Origin: an uncultured Clostridia bacterium
Lineage (GTDB): Bacteria > Bacillota > Clostridia > Christensenellales > Borkfalkiaceae
Assembly (NCBI GenBank): GCA_949282385.1
Contig: CASDOP010000002.1
Location: 62,001-126,000, forward strand
Length of the DNA stretch: 64,000 bases
Direction: 5' to 3'
In this document: positions 8,148 to 16,857 of the stretch, piece by piece
Numbering within the stretch: position 1 is the first letter of the stretch
Layout: each line of letters opens with the position of its first letter
Program-made: the position numbers and the translations under genes
Notes under the pieces: model-generated
Database searches by the model: none
Told to the model about the DNA's origin: nothing
The model's input: only the letters and a program-made list of their open reading frames with translations

Positions 8148-9149
8148 ATGGCACTTTTTGAAGGTTATGAGAGAAGAGAAGCCAAAATTCTCGGCGTTCT
8201 GAAAGAATACGGCATTAACTCCATCGAAGAATGCAGGGACATCACCCTTGCAAAGGGCGTTGACTGCGATAAAATCGTGCGCGGCACGCAGCCTATCTGC
8301 TTCGAAAACGCAGTCTGGGCTTACACCGTCGGCGCGGCAATCGCTATTAAGAAAGGCTGCACCAAAGCCGCTGACGCAGCAGCAGCCATAGGTATCGGTC
8401 TGCAGAGCTTCTGCATTCCTGGTTCGGTTGCTGAAAACAGAAAAGTAGGTCTCGGACACGGCAACCTCGGCGCAATGCTCCTTTCCGAAGATACGGACTG
8501 CTTCTGCTTCCTCGCAGGACACGAGAGCTTTGCAGCAGCCGAAGGCGCTATCAAAATTGCCGAAAATGCTAACAAAGTGCGCGTTAAGCCTTTGAGAGTT
8601 ATCCTCAACGGTCTCGGCAAGGACGCGGCTTACATCATTTCCAGAATAAACGGTTTCACTTATTGCAGAACTCAGTTCGACCCCTACACCGAAACGGTTA
8701 AAGTGGTTGACACGGTCTCCTTCTCCGACGGTCCCCGCGCAAAGGTAAAGTGCTACGGCGCAGACAACGTTCCCGAAGGCGTTGCAATTATGAAACTCGA
8801 AAACGTTTCCGTTTCCATAACGGGCAACTCCACCAACCCCACCCGCTTCCAGCACCCCGTTGCAGGCACTTACAAAAAATGGTGCGTTGAAAACGGCGTT
8901 AAGTACTTCTCGGTTGCTTCCGGCGGCGGCACGGGCAGAACGCTCCACCCCGACAACATGGCTGCCGGTCCTGCAAGCTACGGCATGACCGATACGATGG
9001 GCAGAATGCACTCCGACGCGCAGTTCGCAGGTTCCTCCTCCGTTCCCGCTCACGTCGAGATGATGGGTCTTATCGGTATGGGCAACAACCCCATGGTCGG
9101 CGCAACGGTTGCCGTTGCAGTTGCAATTCAGGAAGGTATGAACAAGTAA
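8148..9149 (+). CDS. GGGtGRT family protein
   Basis: 333 residues carrying the naming motif GGGTGRT at 259-265, followed by the conserved LHPDNMAAGPASYGMTDTMG region and a glycine-rich C-terminus. Several Cys (C40, C51, C71, C89, C118, C120) could bind metal or a cluster. The family is widespread in anaerobic Clostridia and Bacteroidetes and nearly always follows a NifU-like gene, as here. Its biochemical function is unknown to me; I infer a partner role in Fe-S or metallocofactor chemistry. A GGAGG site for its start lies within the last codons of the upstream gene, and the protein appears cytoplasmic. Confidence 0.88.
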   Translation: MALFEGYERREAKILGVLKEYGINSIEECRDITLAKGVDCDKIVRGTQPICFENAVWAYTVGAAIAIKKGCTKAADAAAAIGIGLQSFCIPGSVAENRKVGLGHGNLGAMLLSEDTDCFCFLAGHESFAAAEGAIKIAENANKVRVKPLRVILNGLGKDAAYIISRINGFTYCRTQFDPYTETVKVVDTVSFSDGPRAKVKCYGADNVPEGVAIMKLENVSVSITGNSTNPTRFQHPVAGTYKKWCVENGVKYFSVASGGGTGRTLHPDNMAAGPASYGMTDTMGRMHSDAQFAGSSSVPAHVEMMGLIGMGNNPMVGATVAVAVAIQEGMNK

Positions 9150-9193
9150 TTTTTATACAATATATAGTATATTATATATTAAGCAACTCATCA

Positions 9194-9228
9194 TATAGTG
9201 GTCTTTTCGGAGGCCACTATATTTTTAT
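9194..9228 (+). terminator. Terminator of the NifU-like/GGGtGRT operon
   Basis: Eleven-base-pair stem (9194-9204 with 9211-9221, one T-G pair), loop TTTCGG, then TTTTTATTA. Confidence 0.85.
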
Positions 9229-9262
9229 TATTAGTTGATTTTTTGTACCGCGTCCACGTCCC

Positions 9263-9288
9263 GTCAACATTTAAATGAAAATGTTGAC
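9263..9288. repeat. Inverted repeat, 10-bp arms
   Basis: GTCAACATTT (9263-9272) and its exact complement (9279-9288) with a 6-nt loop. It has no T-run and lies in the gap before the small Cys-rich gene. Confidence 0.6.
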
Positions 9289-9312
9289 GCAAAAACTGAA
9301 CTAACACACTTA

Positions 9313-9348
9313 AAAATGTGGACGGGAAAGCTTTCCCGTCCACATTTT
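9313..9348. repeat. Perfect 36-bp palindrome
   Basis: Two 18-bp arms with no central spacer (9313-9330, 9331-9348), starting AAAATGTGGACGGG. It could form a hairpin or cruciform in the leader of the Cys-rich gene at 9438 or act as a bidirectional terminator; the flanking T-run is only four bases. Confidence 0.7.
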
Positions 9349-9437
9349 GCGCTTTAATATGCTATTAACAACAAATTGCATCAATATTAACAAAATTACA
9401 TGGAGAGCAATCTCAATATAACACTAAAGGAGACTTT

Positions 9438-9800
9438 ATGTCAGAGTTTACAGACGAAAATCAGACCTGTCCCACCGTGGCTTACCAGCTATCATCGGTA
9501 TGCGTACCCGTTACCGTAACGCCCTATGCAAAAGCAGGCTCAACGGTTACGAAATGTTGTGCAAAACCAGTTGTAACTGCGGGAAAATATATTTGCGACG
9601 GCGTTAAAAACGGGCAGTGCGTGTTTACGATAAGTCAGGATATTTGCGTTGAAGTACCCGTAGAATTCGGCGCAGTAGCAAACGTGGGCGACGCTTATGT
9701 GGGCTGCAACGGCGCAAAGCGGACGACATCTGCTCCGATTGCGCTATTGCAAACAGCGACGCGACAAATTCCGCAACAGACGCAGTCAATTGACCCATAG
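9438..9800 (+). CDS. Small Cys-rich protein of unknown function; 3' end probably frameshifted
   Basis: As read, 120 residues beginning MSEFTDENQTCPTVAYQ, with no signal peptide. It has Cys at about 11, 22, 40-41, 53, 61 and 69, and beta-rich Val/Thr segments (VCVPVTVTPYAKAG, CVFTISQDICVEVPVEFG). I do not recognise a characterised family; composition and Cys spacing recall structural (spore-surface-like) proteins, which is only a guess. After VGCNGAK the frame turns Gln/Thr-rich. One base back at 9717-9719, the alternative frame reads ADDICSDCAIANSD and stops at 9793, giving a CxxC and an acidic tail like the rest. An A missing from the AAA at 9716-9718 would explain this. AAAGGAGA precedes the ATG, and a terminator follows at 9853. 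Confidence 0.6.
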   Translation: MSEFTDENQTCPTVAYQLSSVCVPVTVTPYAKAGSTVTKCCAKPVVTAGKYICDGVKNGQCVFTISQDICVEVPVEFGAVANVGDAYVGCNGAKRTTSAPIALLQTATRQIPQQTQSIDP

Positions 9801-9852
9801 CCGAAACACGGCGGTTCAATCTGAATTTATTTAAGTCTGATTGAACAACAAA

Positions 9853-9880
9853 CTGCCCTCTCCTGTATCGGAGAGGGCAG
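9853..9880. terminator. Terminator hairpin between the Cys-rich gene and the pectate lyase gene
   Basis: Perfect 11-bp stem CTGCCCTCTCC/GGAGAGGGCAG with a 6-nt loop. It is T-rich on both outer sides, so it can end both convergent genes. Confidence 0.75.
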
Positions 9881-9896
9881 TAATGTTTTGATTTTT

Positions 9897-9924
9897 GCAG
9901 AGCGGAAGGCAACTTCCGCTCTGC
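9897..9924. terminator. Second hairpin at the convergent gene ends
   Basis: Perfect 12-bp stem GCAGAGCGGAAG/CTTCCGCTCTGC, loop GCAA. It sits in tandem with the previous hairpin; T-runs are short, so its terminator role is less certain. Confidence 0.6.
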
Positions 9925-9990
9925 TTTAATTACTCAATACAAAGTTTTACCGCTCTGTATGGAATTGGTTGATTAATAGTAACACCATAT

Positions 9991-12900
9991 TTACGCAGGA
10001 CTAAGCGTAGCAACTCCAAGTTCTACATTAGTATCACCCTTGCTTATGGTATGTGAACCGCTTTCAACAACAACAGTTACCATACCATCATCATTAACTT
10101 TATACTCTAAGCCGTCGACATTGACCATTCTGCCTTTGCTACGACTTGAGAAGTACAAATTAAGCGTCATCCTACTTGAGGTAACAAAAGTTATGCTTGT
10201 TTTATTACCCGATTCCATCTTCAATGCCTTATCAAAAGTTGTACCATTGTAAGAACCAGATTGAGTTGTAACACTACCACTCCAAGTAAAGCCATTAGAT
10301 GAACCTGTACTTGTATTGAAGAACACTTCTACAGTCTTGCTTGCTTCATTTTCATATTTTGTCAATATTGACTGATATGTGGTCTTTTCAGTATCTGTAA
10401 GAAGGTCATCAGCAACCTGACTGTCAAGAGCATTGTATGCATTTACAATATTTGCAAGATCATTTAACTTTGCATTATTTAAATCAAAGTCTGCAAGGTC
10501 TGCCTTGAAGTCATAAACTGCAAGAACGCCTTCGAGATATGCCAAGCCGTTAGTTACCTTGTCATAGCGGTCGCCGCCGACTTCGGTCATCTGTTCCTGA
10601 TCGAGCAGTCTGTATGCGTCGTAAGCTTCAACATACTTATCATATGCCTGCTGTACTGCCGACTGGTCGGTAACATCGATTGCCGTCGTTGCGGTAAGAG
10701 CGTCGATGAGTTTTTGAACGTTAGTAACTTCATACTGTTCGAACGCAGTTTCTGCGTCTACGAGGACATTATAGTTGGTTACGTCTTCCTGCTGTGCAGT
10801 TGAAAGTGCGTTGTATGCAGTGCGTGCTTCATTGATTACAGCAAAGCTGTTTTCGGTTACTTCGCCTATGTTATTGATAAGCGCGATAACATTAGATACC
10901 TTTGCGTTGCCAATCTGTTCTTCTGCATTGGTGAGCTTGGTTACGAGCGAAGAGCTGAACGAAGCCTTTTCGGATGCAGTGAGCGCATCATATGCCTTTC
11001 TTGCCGCAACAACAGCCTCTTCAGCGCTGAGATCTACAGGCAACTCGATTGCGTTGATTGCATCGATCGCAGCCTGAACGCGAGCTTCGGAAGAAGCGCC
11101 TGTATCTTCGAACTTAATCGAGCTGATGGTGAATTCCTTATCCTTGATACCAGATGCTATTATGTAAGTACCAGCGGGAAGTACGACTGTTACGCTGCCG
11201 TTAATCTTGCCTGCATAGAGAGTACCGTCGCTGCCGATAAGTTCGCCTGCCGCTGCGCCGCTTCCTGAGCCGGAAAGAGTTATCTGAGCTTCGCTTGTAA
11301 GCGTGAAGGTTACAAGCTGTCCCTTACCCTTTACAGTACCGCCTGACGTACCGGAAATGTTGGTGAATGCAAGACCGTTTACGTACTGAACGGAAGTCGT
11401 CTTGGTTACCTGCGAAAGGTCTACGGTAAGTCCGCCGTCGCCTACAGATACGCTCTGGGTAGGATTAATCTCGTTCATATCTACAGATGCGTTGTAATGT
11501 CCGTTAGAGCCTGCAGTTTCAATAACTTCTCTGCGCGCCGTTACAGAGTCGGTTACGTAGTAATCATTGAGATAGAACAGAGTTGAGCTTGTATCGAACT
11601 TGCTGTAGTCTGTGCCGTTGTATGCGCAGTTGTTTGAAACTGCTGCATTTCTGTCAGTTACCTGCGAAGGTATGTCGTCATAGCAAGCATAGAATGTGTT
11701 GCCATAGAACTTGATCGTACCGCCGCTGCCTGAAACTATGTTCTTGCAGCCATCGAAGTAGTTGTTTTCAACGAACAGATAGCTATTAGCTCTGGGCGAA
11801 ATTACATAAGAGAGCGTTGCTCCGGGTTCGCCGTAGATGTAGTTGTTATAGAAGTGGATGTTTGCCTGTCTTGCGAGAGGTATACGAGAACCGCAGTTCT
11901 TCCACATGTTGTGGTGCATGGTTATGTTATACTGCAACGACGAGTCGGAAGAGCCGATAAGGTTGGTCTTGTGGCATCCTTCGAGGTAGTTGTATGCGAA
12001 AGTATAATAGTAACCGCGCTTGAAGTCGCACGAACCGTCACCTTCTGCCTTATCGCTTTCAGCGGGCTTGCCGCAGAAGCCGGGCATGAACGTGTTGTTG
12101 TGGACCCAGCAACGCTGTACGGGAACGGTGATTACAGAACCTTCCTGAATACCTTCCATACCGATTGCGTCTTCGGGATAGTTGGCAAAGGTTATGTTGC
12201 GTACTTCAAAGCTTTCGCCTTCATGTACGCCATAATCAGTCATATCACCTGTTGCAGCAATCACATGGAAGCCCCAACCGAAGATCTGGGAATCTTCGCC
12301 GATACCTTCGATTGTAAGGTTATAAACGTCGGTCATACGAGCCATACGTCCGTTGTCGCCTACCGAACCGCCGTTTTCGGTGCTGTCGTATGCAGTAAGA
12401 CCGGAAATTTCGCTCTGTGCGCCGTCGCTTGCAACTTCTGCATTGACCTTGCCTACAATTCTTATTGCTACTGCGCCGTAATCGTCGCATGCAGCCTTGA
12501 TACCGTAAGTCTCTTTATCGGTGTACTGTCTGTTGTTGAGGAAGTAACCTATGCTCTTATCCGTGCCTGCCTCGAAATATTTATCGATGCTTACAGAGGA
12601 AAGAGATTTGGTTGCGTCGCTGTAAACATATGCGTCGTTAGAAATATTGTTCTTATTCTCGTCGGTAACATAGATAACGAGTGCGCCGTCCTTGAGCGTG
12701 CCGTCGTCATCGTATGCACCTATACCGTTAGTATAGTTGAAGTGTGCATAACCCGAACGGTCATATGCTTCAACATTTATGTCTTCAAGGACAACGTCCT
12801 TATTTGCTATTAATATCTTGAGGTCATACTTGTCAGGGGAAATACCGATTACGTCAACCCTTACCTGACCGTCTACTACTCTTATCTGCTGGCTTGCTAC

Positions 12901-15894
12901 ATCGTACCACGTATTAGCGTTTGCTACGCTGTACTGTGCAGTAATGCCGCTTGCATCGGAAGTCTTGAGTACTGCATACATGCTTTCGTTGTATGCGCCG
13001 TAAGCATCGATATTGTCAAGCACGGACGTATCGATATGATAACCGCATACCGTGCAGGTATCTTCTGCATTGAAGCTGTGTTCGGCTCTCGTGCTTTCGT
13101 CTACTTCGCCGCATCTGGTGCAGGTCTTATAGTGCGTGACGCTGTCATACTCCCAAGCGCCGAGGTTGTGTCCGAGAGCATTGGTAACTATATCGATCTC
13201 ATTGGTTTCAGTAGTTGCGTCAGCGTTGAGATAGTACTTGTCGCACGCGGTGCAATACCAGTATTCGACATTGCCCTGAGCCGTGCAGGTTGCAGCAACT
13301 GCCGCATGATGTTCGAGCGTATGAGCGCTGAGCGCTTCTATATCAGCTTCGGTGAGAACCTGGGTGCAAGCTGAATCCTTGAACATCGTTCCGCAACTGT
13401 CGCAAATATAATATTTGGTAAGATCAGAACCCGTGCATGCGCCTTTGATAGCAACTTCGCGAGCCGAGTGGGTGTGTCCTTCTATGTAGCCGCAAACCGA
13501 GCAAGCTCCGCCTGCGCCGTTGGTGTCGTGTGCGGCAAATTCAAGTTTTTCGCCGCAGCCGTTGAGGCAGACATGCCAATGACCAGTTTCGTCATAGGAC
13601 CATGCAGTGCTTGCGCTGTGTCCCGTTGCTGGAACTATGGTTTGTTCAAGGGTTATTTCGTTCTTGCCCTCTGCGTCGGAATAGTACTTGCCGCAATCGG
13701 GGTCAGAACACTGCCAGTAAGCAATATTGCCTGCTTCCGTACAGGTTGCAGCCTGAGCATCCTCTACGAGTGCGAGAGTGCATATATGAGGTGCGTAATA
13801 TTCTGTTGCTTTAAGGTTAGTAATTTTTGCTGAGTTTACAGTTACAATGGTATAAGTGCCTGCGGGCAACTTATCAACCGATACAGATGTAGCGGTCTTT
13901 GAAAGCACGGTAACAGGATATACAACCGTACCGTCGGCAGCAGTTATCGAAACAGTAACTTCTTTCGTACTCGAACCGGAAACAGCCGTGAAACTTATAC
14001 CGTTTTCGTCGCCGGAAAGAACAACAGTAATACTTTTACCCTGTGAATTTACCATAGATGAACCATCATGGTAAACGCCTGCATCAACAGTGAATATATC
14101 AACCGTTATTGCCTCAGTAGTTTTATTCGTACTGCTTGTGCAACCGGGTGCCTTAGAAGCGAATTCTACATAATTGAAATTATGGGTTATGGTTTCGCCA
14201 TCGGGGGTTTCCGTGCTTGCGTCTTCTACGGTTACGACGCAGGTTGCTGTCTTATTGCCGTCTGCCGTGGTTACCGTAATGGTTGCTTCGCCTGCTTTGA
14301 GAGTGGTTACCTTGCCGTTGCTGTCTACGGTTGCAACTGCAGTGTTGTCAGACTTCCAGCTTACGGCTTTATTGGTTGCGTTTGCAGGAGCAACGGTTGC
14401 TGTAAGGGTGAATACATCGCCCGTTTCAACCGTTATAGTAGCTCTGTTGAGCGATACGCCCGATACGGAAACGGTAGCTGCCGTTACGGTTACAACGCAG
14501 GTTGCTGTCTTGTTGCCGTCTGCCGTGGTTACCGTTATGGTTGCCTGTCCTGCCTTGACTGCAGTAACTTTACCGTTGTTATCTACGGTAGCGACTGCGG
14601 TATTGTCGGATTTCCAGGTTACATCCTTATTGGTAGCGTCCGAAGGAGTTACAGTAGCTGTAAGCGTTTCGTTCTGTCCTTCGGTGAGGCTCAATGTATT
14701 TTTATTGAGAGATACGTTGGCTACGGAAACAACGTCGGAGCTTACGGTTACAACGCAGGTTGCCGACTTGTTGCCGTCTGCCGTGGTTACCGTTATGGTT
14801 GCCTGTCCTGCAGCATGCGCGGTTACCGTACCGTTGTTATCTACGGTTGCAACTGCCGTATTGTCGGACTGCCAGGATACAGATTTATTGGTAGCACTGG
14901 AAGGAGCTACGGTCGCAACGAGAGTGAGCGTGCCGTCTATAGCCAATTCAGCAGTTTCACGGTCGAGCGTAACGCCCGTAACGTTTACTACGGGTGCCGT
15001 AACGGTTACGGTGCAGGTATCTTTGAATGCGCCGTCTGTCGTGGTTACGGTAATTACGGTTGTGCCTGCGCCCTTTGCGGTTACTTTACCGTTGCTTTCT
15101 ACAGACGCAACGGAAGGATCGCTTGAACTCCAGCTTACAGTATTGGTCGTAGCATTTGCGGGTTCAACTGTAGCAGTAAGAGTTTCGCTGCCGCCTACCA
15201 CCATAGACAGAGTATTTTTGTTGAGCGATACGCCTGTAACGGATACAACGTTATCGCTTACTGTTACGGTGCAGGTTGCGGTTTTATTGCCGTCTGCCGT
15301 CGTAACGGTGATAACGGCAGTACCTGCCGCCTTAGCCGTAACAACGCCGCCAGAAACAGTTGCAACAGTTTCGTTGTTTGATGACCAGGATACAGCCTTG
15401 TTTGTAGCGTCGGAAGGCTCAACGGTTGCAGTCAGGTTGAGAGTTCCGCCTACTTTGACCGAAGCGGTCGACTGATTAAGGCTTACGCCTGTAACTTTAA
15501 TATCAACGATGGGTGTACCGTATCCGCAGGTTACGCAGACACCGTTTTCAAACGAATGCGCTGCGACATCCGTCTTATCGCCGCAACGAGAGCATTCATG
15601 CCAATGGTTATCGGCGTCGAATGTCCATTCGTTTTCCCATACATGTCCGAGAGCGTGGATGACGAGGTCGTCAGCGGAAAGAACTTCCCTGTCGCCGTTT
15701 GCATCATAGTAGTTTCTGTCACAGCCGTCGCAGTGCCAGTACTCTATGTTACCGTCGTCTTCGCACGTTGCGTCAACAGCGAGAATGTGCGACATTTTGT
15801 GATTGTGTCCCTCTTCGGGGGTTGCGCACGCAGCCGTGAACACAATCATGAACGCCATTATCGCAGCTAAAAACGCAATAAAGGTCTTTTTCAT
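9991..15894 (-). CDS. Secreted multidomain pectate lyase (PL1-like) with BIG2 repeats
   Basis: 1967 residues after the ATG at 15892-15894, which has GGAGGA just upstream. Layout: signal peptide ending FTAAC (1-23, weak lipobox); a Cys/His-rich CxxC repeat block (about 30-125); five BIG2 Ig-like repeats (134-213, 219-299, 303-384, 389-470, 475-556); a beta-rich, binding-module-like domain (570-700); three more Cys-rich repeats (703-955); a parallel beta-helix lyase (about 960-1500); another beta module; helical repeats (about 1575-1850); and a C-terminal beta module. The lyase core carries the PL1-type RIPLAR motif (1337-1342) in MHHNMWKNCGSRIPLARQAN, including the presumed catalytic Arg. It probably cleaves polygalacturonan by beta-elimination outside the cell. 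No transporter or other pectin gene is adjacent. It has no LPXTG or SLH anchor. Confidence 0.88.
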   Translation of the reverse strand: MKKTFIAFLAAIMAFMIVFTAACATPEEGHNHKMSHILAVDATCEDDGNIEYWHCDGCDRNYYDANGDREVLSADDLVIHALGHVWENEWTFDADNHWHECSRCGDKTDVAAHSFENGVCVTCGYGTPIVDIKVTGVSLNQSTASVKVGGTLNLTATVEPSDATNKAVSWSSNNETVATVSGGVVTAKAAGTAVITVTTADGNKTATCTVTVSDNVVSVTGVSLNKNTLSMVVGGSETLTATVEPANATTNTVSWSSSDPSVASVESNGKVTAKGAGTTVITVTTTDGAFKDTCTVTVTAPVVNVTGVTLDRETAELAIDGTLTLVATVAPSSATNKSVSWQSDNTAVATVDNNGTVTAHAAGQATITVTTADGNKSATCVVTVSSDVVSVANVSLNKNTLSLTEGQNETLTATVTPSDATNKDVTWKSDNTAVATVDNNGKVTAVKAGQATITVTTADGNKTATCVVTVTAATVSVSGVSLNRATITVETGDVFTLTATVAPANATNKAVSWKSDNTAVATVDSNGKVTTLKAGEATITVTTADGNKTATCVVTVEDASTETPDGETITHNFNYVEFASKAPGCTSSTNKTTEAITVDIFTVDAGVYHDGSSMVNSQGKSITVVLSGDENGISFTAVSGSSTKEVTVSITAADGTVVYPVTVLSKTATSVSVDKLPAGTYTIVTVNSAKITNLKATEYYAPHICTLALVEDAQAATCTEAGNIAYWQCSDPDCGKYYSDAEGKNEITLEQTIVPATGHSASTAWSYDETGHWHVCLNGCGEKLEFAAHDTNGAGGACSVCGYIEGHTHSAREVAIKGACTGSDLTKYYICDSCGTMFKDSACTQVLTEADIEALSAHTLEHHAAVAATCTAQGNVEYWYCTACDKYYLNADATTETNEIDIVTNALGHNLGAWEYDSVTHYKTCTRCGEVDESTRAEHSFNAEDTCTVCGYHIDTSVLDNIDAYGAYNESMYAVLKTSDASGITAQYSVANANTWYDVASQQIRVVDGQVRVDVIGISPDKYDLKILIANKDVVLEDINVEAYDRSGYAHFNYTNGIGAYDDDGTLKDGALVIYVTDENKNNISNDAYVYSDATKSLSSVSIDKYFEAGTDKSIGYFLNNRQYTDKETYGIKAACDDYGAVAIRIVGKVNAEVASDGAQSEISGLTAYDSTENGGSVGDNGRMARMTDVYNLTIEGIGEDSQIFGWGFHVIAATGDMTDYGVHEGESFEVRNITFANYPEDAIGMEGIQEGSVITVPVQRCWVHNNTFMPGFCGKPAESDKAEGDGSCDFKRGYYYTFAYNYLEGCHKTNLIGSSDSSLQYNITMHHNMWKNCGSRIPLARQANIHFYNNYIYGEPGATLSYVISPRANSYLFVENNYFDGCKNIVSGSGGTIKFYGNTFYACYDDIPSQVTDRNAAVSNNCAYNGTDYSKFDTSSTLFYLNDYYVTDSVTARREVIETAGSNGHYNASVDMNEINPTQSVSVGDGGLTVDLSQVTKTTSVQYVNGLAFTNISGTSGGTVKGKGQLVTFTLTSEAQITLSGSGSGAAAGELIGSDGTLYAGKINGSVTVVLPAGTYIIASGIKDKEFTISSIKFEDTGASSEARVQAAIDAINAIELPVDLSAEEAVVAARKAYDALTASEKASFSSSLVTKLTNAEEQIGNAKVSNVIALINNIGEVTENSFAVINEARTAYNALSTAQQEDVTNYNVLVDAETAFEQYEVTNVQKLIDALTATTAIDVTDQSAVQQAYDKYVEAYDAYRLLDQEQMTEVGGDRYDKVTNGLAYLEGVLAVYDFKADLADFDLNNAKLNDLANIVNAYNALDSQVADDLLTDTEKTTYQSILTKYENEASKTVEVFFNTSTGSSNGFTWSGSVTTQSGSYNGTTFDKALKMESGNKTSITFVTSSRMTLNLYFSSRSKGRMVNVDGLEYKVNDDGMVTVVVESGSHTISKGDTNVELGVATLSPA
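14210..15478. repeat. Tandem DNA repeats coding for five BIG2 domains
   Basis: Five units of about 250 bp with high nucleotide similarity, including a shared stretch around TTGCCGTCTGCCGT in units at about 14265, 14515, 14775, 15035 and 15290. The units match the five Ig-like BIG2 repeats of the pectate lyase and are a likely site of unequal recombination. Confidence 0.75.
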
Positions 15895-16809
15895 ACATTC
15901 CTCCAACAGTTTTATTAAAACGTATGCAAAAAATAATATTGACAAAATTCAACAATTATATTTGTAACGTTTAACATCCGATTAAAATAATGGTAAATTT
16001 AACTTAATTTGTCAAAATTAATTGTATTTTATTACGTTTCGCAAATAAATAACAAATTCTGCACCATTATTACAACAATCATAACACATGAAAATTGAAA
16101 AATCAACAAAATTTTATATTTATTCACAAATTAACACAAATTTTTTTATTGCTTGTCCTCACGGCAAAAACAAAATTCTTATACAATAAATTATAATAAT
16201 ATCAACTTTCATATTCCTTATTTAATGAAAAAATATTATTTTATCTGAAGCATTCAGAATTAAAATCAAAATCTGACTACAAAGTTTAACCGTCAGCAAT
16301 TTAAAATATCATTGACGTTTCTCGCGCTATATTTTTTTTAAAGAACTAAATGTGTTGATTGGTTTTTTTAATCTTTAGGTGAAAAGTAAAAATAATGATG
16401 CAATATGTTTTAAACATAAAAGCAACTTTATGTTATTGAAAAGCAAAAAATAAATTCAGACCTGCCCACACTCTTTGACTGAATTGATAAACCTATTCTT
16501 TTTTCAACACTAAAATATAACTATATAACGCAATTAAAAAAACATTTAATGACAAACTGAATGAAACAATCATTTAACGGAAAATTTTATTTTTGCCTTA
16601 TGATTGCTCTGCCTCAATTTTGTGAGCGGTTGCATGCTTATATGTTCACATATATGACTGAACAAATATAAATGCAAGAAGTGTTTACACTATAAATTTA
16701 TATATTTGTGTTAATTATCTTATATTTTATTTAATACAGCACATACAGATATTACAGATAATACAGGTAAGGAAAGTAAGTATTTTTATTGTTTTTTTTA
16801 AGATTAAAA
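15895..16809. other. AT-rich gene-free stretch upstream of the pectate lyase gene
   Basis: About 900 bp, very AT-rich, with no ORF of convincing composition on either strand. It contains the 5' leader of the pectate lyase gene. I found no clear -35/-10 pair, riboswitch or inverted repeat; the size suggests a long regulatory region or a decayed gene. Confidence 0.5.
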
Positions 16810-16839
16810 AAATCCGCGGCGGAAAACCGCCGCGGATTT
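16810..16839 (-). terminator. Terminator of the yhhN-adh/aldehyde dehydrogenase operon
   Basis: Thirteen-base-pair stem (16810-16822 with 16827-16839), loop AAAA, T-run on the minus strand. It lies 18 nt beyond the aldehyde dehydrogenase stop. Confidence 0.85.
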
Positions 16840-16857
16840 ATTAATAACAAAAAAACA

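Noticed and set aside
8070..9053. Long minus-strand ORF inside the GGGtGRT gene
   Set aside because: It is the mirror of a well-supported coding region, has no ribosome site and no family-like motif.
14174..15475. Long plus-strand ORF opposite the BIG2 repeats
   Set aside because: Repeats of low-complexity Val/Thr/Ser sequence caused by the coding repeats on the other strand.
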